Shown here: positions 1-5,232 of the stretch, one piece after another | How the letters are laid out: every line of letters begins with the position of its first letter | Numbering within the stretch: the stretch's first letter is position 1 | Assembly (NCBI GenBank): GCA_021789095.1 | Contig: JAJYJX010000152.1 | Span: 1-5,232 of the forward strand | DNA: 5,232 bases | From: a bacterium | GTDB lineage: Bacteria; JAMCPX01 | Direction: 5' to 3' | The notes under the pieces: model-generated | What the model was told of the DNA's origin: nothing | Databases searched by the model: none | What the model saw: the letters and a program-made list of their open reading frames with translations, nothing else | Translations under genes and position numbers: made by a program

Positions 1-1108
1 CATATATGCCCATTGCAAAGCTCCTGAATATATAAAGCCTGGTTCTTAGATAATCTGTGGGATTTGCATCCGTCTTGTTGAGCTCCAGTCCTGCAGAATA
101 AGGCTGCTTGTTATAATTTATCCTGCCTCCGTAGCTGTAAGAGTTGCCTTCGGAACTGTACATGTACTTTGTTGCGTCGAGGGCAACAGAGAGGTCATCA
201 AGTATCCGGTACCCGATATCGCCGTTTAACGTTCTATATGTTTCAGTATTAAACACCCAGAATATGCTTGTTTTGTCAATAAGTGACGCAGGATTAAAAA
301 GCGCATAGTCTGCATCAAGGAAAAGCTTTTTAAGCGGTGTTAAAGATAATTTTACAGTACCGTCATAGGCACGTTTATCGATCATGTCATAATAGTATCT
401 TCCGAACAGATAGAGCATATCAACAGGCCTTATCCATCCGTCGGCACCCCATCTTTCCTGTGAAATATTGCCGCTGTTCTCTGCATAGAAGATGGAACCG
501 CCCACACCAAACATGGATCTGTCGTAAGACAGTCTTCCGCCTGTTGTGACACCGCCTGGGGTATCATGGAGTTCCGAGTCTACTTCGCTGCCTACAAACG
601 CCCCCAGGCCAAATCCATACAGGTTACCGTTACCAAGCATGAGTTCCAAACCATCGTAGCGATCATTTGCAGTGCCGAACCAGCTGTATATCCTGCCAAG
701 TTTGAGCCTGAGCGGCAGGAACTTTGGCCGGTAATTAAGATAGCCGTAAGACATATCCACATTTGTCCTGCCTGTGTACACGGTAGTGAGCGCATCATAC
801 CTTAACCAGCCCGATGCTTCAATACCCAGGTTATCCCCGAGGATAGGGTACTTAAGATTTAAATCCTCATAGAGCGGCAGATAGTTTTTATCGGTGTTAT
901 TTATAGTTAATCCATATGCGCCGAGATACGTGCCGGAGTGCAGGCTTGCATACTGCTGTGCTTCAGAAGCCTGTGTCTCATACGTATACTCCGATGAAGA
1001 CGGGACCTCGATTACTCCTGAATTTATATTTTCAGATTGGGCTGCCTGAAGGACTACAGGGATCATAACAATAGCACATAATATTATGACTGCATTAAAT
1101 ATTTTCAT
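1..1108 (-). CDS. Predicted outer-membrane beta-barrel (porin-like) protein, 3' end cut by window edge
   Basis: An open frame runs from an ATG at 1108 to the window edge without a stop, giving 369 visible residues plus one base of the next codon. The start is fixed by an AGGAGG four bases upstream and by a clean signal peptide directly after it: MKIF, a hydrophobic core to about residue 20, and a likely signal peptidase I site after Ala22 or Ala23. Residues about 24-55 are a polar Ser/Glu/Gln-rich linker. From about 60 onward the chain is a succession of short stretches alternating polar and aromatic/aliphatic residues, rich in Tyr, Gly and Asn (for example around 60-70, 96-105, 118-127, 134-143, 163-173, 189-208, 231-241, 262-271, 325-345). 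This pattern is typical of antiparallel outer-membrane strands with short turns. I do not recognise a specific family or substrate. A porin, or a barrel that houses another secreted or electron-carrying protein, are both possible. It is separated from pilR by 192 bases containing a repeat element, so co-transcription with the pil genes is uncertain. Confidence 0.8.
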   Translation of the reverse strand, partial: MKIFNAVIILCAIVMIPVVLQAAQSENINSGVIEVPSSSEYTYETQASEAQQYASLHSGTYLGAYGLTINNTDKNYLPLYEDLNLKYPILGDNLGIEASGWLRYDALTTVYTGRTNVDMSYGYLNYRPKFLPLRLKLGRIYSWFGTANDRYDGLELMLGNGNLYGFGLGAFVGSEVDSELHDTPGGVTTGGRLSYDRSMFGVGGSIFYAENSGNISQERWGADGWIRPVDMLYLFGRYYYDMIDKRAYDGTVKLSLTPLKKLFLDADYALFNPASLIDKTSIFWVFNTETYRTLNGDIGYRILDDLSVALDATKYMYSSEGNSYSYGGRINYNKQPYSAGLELNKTDANPTDYLRTRLYIFRSFAMGIY

Positions 1109-1112
1109 TTTG

Positions 1113-1118
1113 CCTCCT
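1113..1118 (-). promoter_or_regulatory. Ribosome binding site of the barrel gene
   Basis: On the minus strand AGGAGG lies four bases before the ATG at 1108. It is a full match to the anti-Shine-Dalgarno consensus with slightly short spacing. It decides the start, since the signal peptide begins at the very next codons. Confidence 0.8.
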
Positions 1119-1140
1119 TTTTAAGGCGTACATAAATTTA

Positions 1141-1241
1141 CCCCGTTAAAAAGCTCCACCATTTATGGCGGAAATAACATGTCAAATTTTAAATTCCTTA
1201 TAGAAAGGGCGTGGTTTAGAACCACGTTCTTTCTAACGGGG
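1141..1241. repeat. MITE-like 101-base element with terminal inverted repeats
   Basis: The left end (1141-1153, CCCCGTTAAAAAG) and the reverse complement of the right end (1229-1241, CCCCGTTAGAAAG) match at 12 of 13 positions. The four bases just outside each end are identical, TTTA at 1137-1140 and TTTA at 1242-1245, as expected of a target-site duplication, although such an AT-rich tetramer can recur by chance. The interior has no coding frame of note. It holds a small imperfect inverted repeat at 1156-1171 and a long hairpin at 1201-1235 that overlaps the right end. Size, ends and lack of a gene fit a non-autonomous miniature transposable element or an intergenic palindromic repeat. Only one copy is visible, so mobility is inference. 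Confidence 0.55.
1201..1235. repeat. Long subterminal hairpin inside the element
   Basis: The arms 1201-1216 and 1220-1235 can pair over 16 positions around a three-base TAG loop. The pairs are AGAAAG with CTTTCT, CGTGGTT with AACCACG, an outer T-A, and two central G/T oppositions (1208-1209 against 1227-1228). Read as plus-strand RNA, the G/T positions become G-U wobbles and the stem is continuous. Read from the minus strand they are A/C mismatches. No T-run follows either arm, so it does not look like a standard intrinsic terminator. Confidence 0.75.
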
Positions 1242-1300
1242 TTTACACTGTTCAATCAAGCATATCCGGCGCAATGTTACAACAATTATAAAAAGCGCTT

Positions 1301-2683
1301 TTAATCCATAATATTGTATTTTTTGATCCTGTATCTCAGCGAGCGCATGGGAATACCGAGCAGTTCGCATGCCTTTGTCCTGTCTCCTGCGCACGATTTC
1401 AGTGCATCCTCTATCAGTCCCTTTTCAATCGTGTCCAGAAGGTTGTCAACAACGCCGCTGAACTTCAGTGCAATGTCCTCCAATGTGTATCCTGTACCTC
1501 TGCTGTCGGCAACGAAGAGGGTCATTCCCTTGGGCATGGATTCAGGAAGAACAACGGGTGTCGATTCAATTGCCACAGCCCTCTCAACAATATTCTCAAG
1601 TTCTCTCACGTTACCCGGATAATAATAGCCCTTAAGCATATCCACGGCCTCTTGTGAAAAATCTTTTATACCTTTTCCGAACTCCCTGCTGTACTTATCA
1701 AGGAAACGCCGTGCAAGGGGCAATATATCTTCCTTCCTTTCCCTGAGGGGTTTTATCTCTATCTGTATAACATTCAATCTGTAAAAAAGGTCTTCCCTGA
1801 ATCCTGAATCTTTAACGAGTTCCTTCAGGTTCTTGTTAGTCGCAGAAATAATTCTCACATCAGCGGGATACTCGACAGAATCCCCTATGGGTTTGATCTT
1901 TTTGTCCTGAATAGTCCTGAGCAGCTTTACCTGTGTCTGCAAAGGCAGCTCACTTACTTCATCCAGGAAGATTGTCCCGCCGTCAGCTTCCAGAAACAGC
2001 CCTTTTTTGTTTTCAACCGCACCTGTAAACGCCCCCCGTTTATGGCCGAACAATTCACTCTCAACAAGGTTTTCGGGTATAGCACCGCAATTGATAGGTA
2101 TGAACGGCTTATCCTTCCTGATGCCCTGGTAATGTATGGCTCTGGCAACAAGCTCCTTTCCGGTACCTGATTCGCCCGATATAAGCACATTTGTCCTTGT
2201 GTCCTTTACCCTGTCTATGAGATTAAAAACCTCCTGCATTACATTGCTTACGCCGATGATGTCCCATTTCCCGTCGGTTATTCCGAGTTTCTGCTTCAGC
2301 CTTATGTTTTCATGCTCTATCCGCTGACTCTCTATCGCCCGGCGTATGCGCAGCCTCATGTCGTCATTGTTAAAAGGTTTTGTAATATAATCATAAGCTC
2401 CGAGCTTCATGGCATCCACAGCCGTCTCAATTGTCCCGAATGCAGTGATCATGATTACCCTTATGTCAGGATAGATCTCTTTGGCCTTCTTAAGAAGTTC
2501 AAGGCCGTTTATCGCCGGCATCATGAGGTCCGTTAATATAAGATCAAAATAGTTTTCTTTCAGGAGTAAAATAGCATCTGCCCCATCCTTCGCGCATACG
2601 ACATCATATTTTTCCCTTTTCAGCATGAGTTCCAAGAACTCGCGCATGCTTTTATCGTCATCAACAACGAGGATCCGGATCAT
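1301..2683 (-). CDS. pilR: PilR, NtrC-family sigma-54-dependent response regulator of type IV pili
   Basis: This 460-residue protein is complete and of normal length for an NtrC-type activator. The receiver domain (about 1-120) has the acidic cluster D8-D10, the phospho-acceptor D52 (in TDLMMP), T80 and K102. The central AAA+ domain (about 142-370) has Walker A GESGTGKE (170-177), the sigma-54 contact loop GAFTGA (217-222), Walker B GGTIFLDE (235-242), the arginine region FREDLFYRL (295-303) and sensor II GNVREL (357-362). A Fis-type helix-turn-helix closes the protein (about 417-457). Every residue needed for phosphorylation, ATP hydrolysis and sigma-54 contact appears intact. Family knowledge: phosphorylated PilR oligomerises and remodels sigma-54 RNA polymerase, classically at pilA. 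Assignment to PilR rather than another NtrC-like regulator rests on its place after pilC and pilS. The start ATG is supported by an AAGGA five bases upstream and by the receiver domain beginning at once (MIRILVVDDD). It stops with TAA. Confidence 0.9.
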   Translation of the reverse strand: MIRILVVDDDKSMREFLELMLKREKYDVVCAKDGADAILLLKENYFDLILTDLMMPAINGLELLKKAKEIYPDIRVIMITAFGTIETAVDAMKLGAYDYITKPFNNDDMRLRIRRAIESQRIEHENIRLKQKLGITDGKWDIIGVSNVMQEVFNLIDRVKDTRTNVLISGESGTGKELVARAIHYQGIRKDKPFIPINCGAIPENLVESELFGHKRGAFTGAVENKKGLFLEADGGTIFLDEVSELPLQTQVKLLRTIQDKKIKPIGDSVEYPADVRIISATNKNLKELVKDSGFREDLFYRLNVIQIEIKPLRERKEDILPLARRFLDKYSREFGKGIKDFSQEAVDMLKGYYYPGNVRELENIVERAVAIESTPVVLPESMPKGMTLFVADSRGTGYTLEDIALKFSGVVDNLLDTIEKGLIEDALKSCAGDRTKACELLGIPMRSLRYRIKKYNIMD

Positions 2684-2763
2684 TGAAGTCCTTTTTTCAT
2701 AATTTTATACAATATACCGTTTTAACCGTTTCCCTGAACAGGACAAACTTCATACAACGTACT
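2684..2763 (-). other. 80-base pilS-pilR intergenic gap with a short direct repeat
   Basis: The gap is AT-rich next to pilR. It carries two copies of AAACGGT on the minus strand, at 2725-2731 and 2716-2722, nine bases apart, followed by an AT stretch (2694-2715) containing TATA-like hexamers. No convincing -35/-10 pair or sigma-54 site could be placed. A short CCTG/CAGG inverted repeat sits at 2733-2742. The gap could hold a secondary promoter for pilR or a processing site. Either reading is inference. Confidence 0.3.
2689..2693 (-). promoter_or_regulatory. Ribosome binding site of pilR
   Basis: AAGGA on the minus strand, preceded by a run of A, lies five bases before the pilR ATG at 2683. 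It supports that start. Confidence 0.7.
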
Positions 2764-4422
2764 TCATAAAGGTAATTCAATTTTTATGACGGTGCCCTTC
2801 CCTTTTTCACTCTTTATCTCGAGTGTACCGCTGTGCTGTTCAACGATGGACTGAACAACCGGCAGGCCCAGGCCCGTACCTCCTGGATTTGTTGTCCAGA
2901 AGGGCTCCAGAGACAGTTTTATTTCTTTCTCATCCATACCTTCACCATTGTCTTCAACGGTTATTATTGCATGGCTATTCTTTATGGTACAATCTATATC
3001 AACAATGCCTTTTTCTTTTATTGCATGAATAGCATTAAGAGCCAGGTTAAGCAATACCTGCTTCATCTTCAGTTTATCGGCCTTTATTGCCAGATCGTTT
3101 TTCACGGTCGTCCGGAGCTTTATTGATGGATTATAGTCCATCCTTTTTGATACACTGTCATACACTTCATCGATCAGCTCTCGTATCATCACGCCATCCT
3201 GTATATTGGTAACGGATTTCGACATAGCGAGAAACTCTGTTACAAGATTGTTTATCCTGTCCACATCCCTGAAAATCAGTTCAAGAGGCTTTTCATATTC
3301 ACTGCTGCTTTTCAAATCTTCCATGAGCAGCTGGACAGAACCGCTTATGGACGCCAGGGGATTTCGTATCTCATGTGCAACGCTTGCCGCAAGTCTCCCT
3401 GCGGTCGCAAGTATATCTGCGCGCTTAAGCTTTGCCTCCATCTTCTTCATTTCAGTCAGGTCCTGAAATGTTACAACCGCTCCTATTGTACCGCCTGTAT
3501 CGCTTTGTAACCCGGACACATTGTAACCTACCTGTATGCTGCTTCCGTTCTTTTTTATTAAGACCAGCTCGTTTCTTCTTGCAGCAGAACCTGATACCTG
3601 GATTTCAGGCATTATAGAATCTATTTTCCTTCCTATGATCTCATCGGCATTATAACCGGTTATGCGAATTGCAGCAGGGTTCATTGTATTGATTGTATAT
3701 TGCTCATCAAGGGTTATCAATCCCGAGTCGATGCTGTTAATAATAATGGAATGCAGGTTGGCCAGATGTTTTAAATCCGTACTGCTCCTGGACAATGCCT
3801 GTCTTGCCTTTAAAAGGCTGCTGCCAAGAAATGCACTTAATATACCTACTATGAATGCTGTACTCATGTAGGTCATAAGATTGACCAGTATGTCTTTTAC
3901 GGAATGCGATACTTCCGGTGACGGTATGAACGAAGGGAACAGCCGGTAAAACTGCGCATCAACAAGGAGCCCGTAGAGTATCGATGAAACAGATGCAAAG
4001 ATAAGCCCGCCTTTTTTGGATAAAAGAAAGCCGGCCTCTATAGCGACAAAAAGATACAGGAATGTATAGATGCTGTCAATGCCGCCTGTTGCAATAACAA
4101 GTGCTGACACGAACACTGCATCCCAGGACGTGGCGATATAAGCTATACTGATAAGCCCGCTCTTTCTCCTTAAGGCAAATATCTCGACAATGCTCACGGT
4201 ATACAGAACGATTATAAGTATAATTAAAGGCGACAGCCAGGGAGCTATTTTAAATATAATCTTGTACTGATAGGTGAATATCGCAACGCTTACCAGGAGC
4301 GTAATAACAATCAGCCTTACCCCTATGGAGCCGTAAAGCCTGTTTAAGAGCTCCTGCTTCTCTATCAGTGTTTTTGGTAAAGTTTCCGGTGAAACTTCAG
4401 CAGGCGGGCCTTGCGTTGCCAT
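2764..4422 (-). CDS. pilS: PilS, membrane sensor histidine kinase of the pilus two-component system
   Basis: This complete 552-residue kinase has a short polar N-terminus (1-33). About six hydrophobic segments follow (near 35-52, 63-83, 91-110, 116-133, 139-155 and 182-204), matching the six-helix sensor of known PilS proteins. A PAS domain follows (about 217-325, with NPAAIRITGY at 248-257). Next is the dimerisation/phosphoacceptor helix with His350 in VAHEIRNPL (348-356). The ATP-binding domain has an N box with N459 and N463, a G1 box DNGEG (491-495), an F-box region around F508, and a G2 box GGTGLGL (514-520). All catalytic motifs are intact. Family knowledge: PilS autophosphorylates and transfers phosphate to PilR, and in Pseudomonas aeruginosa it senses pilin in the inner membrane. 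It starts six bases after the pilC stop, and no clear Shine-Dalgarno precedes its ATG, so translation is probably coupled to pilC. It could be called a generic NtrB-like kinase, but the neighbours favour PilS. Confidence 0.9.
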   Translation of the reverse strand: MATQGPPAEVSPETLPKTLIEKQELLNRLYGSIGVRLIVITLLVSVAIFTYQYKIIFKIAPWLSPLIILIIVLYTVSIVEIFALRRKSGLISIAYIATSWDAVFVSALVIATGGIDSIYTFLYLFVAIEAGFLLSKKGGLIFASVSSILYGLLVDAQFYRLFPSFIPSPEVSHSVKDILVNLMTYMSTAFIVGILSAFLGSSLLKARQALSRSSTDLKHLANLHSIIINSIDSGLITLDEQYTINTMNPAAIRITGYNADEIIGRKIDSIMPEIQVSGSAARRNELVLIKKNGSSIQVGYNVSGLQSDTGGTIGAVVTFQDLTEMKKMEAKLKRADILATAGRLAASVAHEIRNPLASISGSVQLLMEDLKSSSEYEKPLELIFRDVDRINNLVTEFLAMSKSVTNIQDGVMIRELIDEVYDSVSKRMDYNPSIKLRTTVKNDLAIKADKLKMKQVLLNLALNAIHAIKEKGIVDIDCTIKNSHAIITVEDNGEGMDEKEIKLSLEPFWTTNPGGTGLGLPVVQSIVEQHSGTLEIKSEKGKGTVIKIELPL

Positions 4423-4428
4423 TTCGCA

Positions 4429-5232
4429 TCATTTAATCGTACTTGCGATCTTGAATATAGGCAGGTACATTGCAACGACGAGCCCGCCGATTACAACACC
4501 CAGAAACACGATAAGCAGAGGTTCAATAAGGGATGTCATTGCAGCCACAGCTGTGTCTACCTCTTCATCGTAGAAATCAGCGATCTTTGACAGCATTGCA
4601 TCCATATTACCTGTAGCCTCACCCACGGAGATCATCTGTACAACCATGCCCGGGAACACCTTTGTCTGCGCAAGCGGTTCTGCAATGGTCTTACCTGCGG
4701 CAATGCTCTCCCTGGCTTTCATGATGGCATTTTCGATAATTACGTTCCCGGATGTGCGCGCAACAATTTCAAGCCCGTCCATTATAGGCACACCGCTTGA
4801 TATCATTGTTGACAATGTTCTTGTAAACCTTGCGACCGCATTCTTTCTGATAATATCGCCGAACACGGGCAGTTTTAACAGTAGTCCGTCTATGACAAGC
4901 TTGCCGTTTGCTGTTTTGTAGTATGTTCTTACCGCCCATATGATAACCGCTATTCCTATAATCATGTAGAGGAAATAATGCCTTAAGAAGTTGCTCAGGT
5001 CCATGACAACCTGGGTTGGGGCCGGCAGTGCGGCACCTACGTCTGCAAACATTTTCGCGAAGACGGGGATTACAAAAAGGAGCAGAATCGTCACAGCTCC
5101 TGCTGCAACGGACAGCACTACTATAGGATATACCATTGCACCCTTTACCCTGCCTTTTAGCTTTTCTGACTTTTCTATATAGGTCGCAAGCCTTGCAAGA
5201 ATTGTATCGAGCATACCGCCGACCTCACCTGC
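4429..5232 (-). CDS. pilC: PilC, type IV pilus inner-membrane platform protein, N-terminus cut by window edge
   Basis: The frame stays open to the window edge, so the first visible residues are AGEVGG and the internal Met at 5214 is not the start. There are 267 residues visible of a family usually near 400, so roughly a third is missing at the N-terminus. The visible part contains the end of the first GspF domain, a hydrophobic pair (about 34-58 and 86-103 of the visible chain), then the second GspF domain (about 122-245). That domain carries the family phrases FTRTLSTMISSGVPI and VGEATGNMD, the latter echoing AGEVGGMLD at the start. A final membrane helix (about 226-250) and a short tail ending in STIK follow. 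Family knowledge: PilC sits in the inner membrane, contacts the PilB and PilT ATPases, and passes pilins into or out of the fibre. A type II secretion GspF is the main alternative, but adjacent pilS and pilR favour PilC. The stop TGA at 4429-4431 is six bases from pilS. Confidence 0.92.
   Translation of the reverse strand, partial: AGEVGGMLDTILARLATYIEKSEKLKGRVKGAMVYPIVVLSVAAGAVTILLLFVIPVFAKMFADVGAALPAPTQVVMDLSNFLRHYFLYMIIGIAVIIWAVRTYYKTANGKLVIDGLLLKLPVFGDIIRKNAVARFTRTLSTMISSGVPIMDGLEIVARTSGNVIIENAIMKARESIAAGKTIAEPLAQTKVFPGMVVQMISVGEATGNMDAMLSKIADFYDEEVDTAVAAMTSLIEPLLIVFLGVVIGGLVVAMYLPIFKIASTIK

Noticed and set aside
566-805. Plus-strand open frame inside the barrel gene region.
   Set aside because: It lies antisense to a long minus-strand frame with a signal peptide and ribosome binding site. 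It has no recognisable domain and looks like a shadow frame.
1201-1235. The long hairpin as a rho-independent terminator between pilR and the barrel gene.
   Set aside because: No T-run follows the stem on either strand, and the minus-strand form contains two mismatches in mid-stem.
1141-1241. The inverted-repeat region as a CRISPR array or tRNA-like element.
   Set aside because: There is only one pair of inverted ends, no regularly spaced direct repeats, and no cloverleaf or anticodon arm.
1269-1283. Possible sigma-54 promoter on the minus strand ending in TTGC upstream of the barrel gene.
   Set aside because: The -12 TTGC is present, but the -24 region reads TTG instead of TGG and the rest of the consensus is absent, so it does not meet the nearly invariant GG/GC requirement.
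1291-1302. Perfect palindrome AAAAGCGCTTTT at the pilR stop codon, considered as a terminator.
   Set aside because: The stem would be only four A-T pairs around a GCGC loop, or a GC-only core with no loop. It is too weak for an intrinsic terminator despite the T-rich sequence after it on the minus strand.
1314-1622. Plus-strand open frame antisense to the pilR 3' end, and similar frames antisense to pilS and pilC.
   Set aside because: They are Ser/Leu-rich shadow translations opposite well-conserved domains, without ribosome binding sites or recognisable motifs.
2728-2748. Imperfect inverted repeat GTTT-CCTG/CAGG-AAAC after pilS, considered as a terminator.
   Set aside because: The arms are short and interrupted, the loop is two bases, and no T-run follows.

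Overview
The window comes from a Gram-negative (diderm) bacterium of moderate, roughly balanced GC content. Evidence for a diderm envelope is a type IV pilus inner-membrane platform protein together with a secreted, aromatic-rich protein that looks like an outer-membrane beta-barrel. The gene order pilC-pilS-pilR is the one known from Desulfobacterota/Myxococcota-type bacteria (Geobacter, Myxococcus) and relatives. A lineage in or near those phyla, or Nitrospirota, is therefore plausible, but this is inference and no rRNA or marker gene is present to prove it.

All recognised genes lie on the minus strand, so transcription runs from high to low coordinates. At 5232-4429 is the C-terminal two thirds of PilC, cut by the window edge. 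Six bases later comes pilS (4422-2764), a six-helix membrane sensor kinase with a PAS domain. After an 80-base gap comes pilR (2683-1301), a complete NtrC-type sigma-54 activator. A 192-base intergenic region (1109-1300) holds a 101-base MITE-like element (1141-1241) with 13-base terminal inverted repeats, possible TTTA target duplications and a strong subterminal hairpin. Last, at 1108-1, is the first 369 codons of a signal-peptide-bearing protein predicted to be an outer-membrane beta-barrel. It runs off the window and its stop codon is not visible.

PilC is part of the motor platform on which pilins are assembled. PilS senses a membrane signal (in studied species, pilin abundance) and phosphorylates PilR, which drives sigma-54 promoters, classically pilA. 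The pilin gene that usually follows pilR is not in this window; the element and the barrel gene occupy that place. The pil genes themselves are ordinary and intact. The most unusual item is the small inverted-repeat element upstream of the barrel gene. I see no clear sign of a wholly new multi-gene system here. No gene-free stretch exceeds 300 bases.
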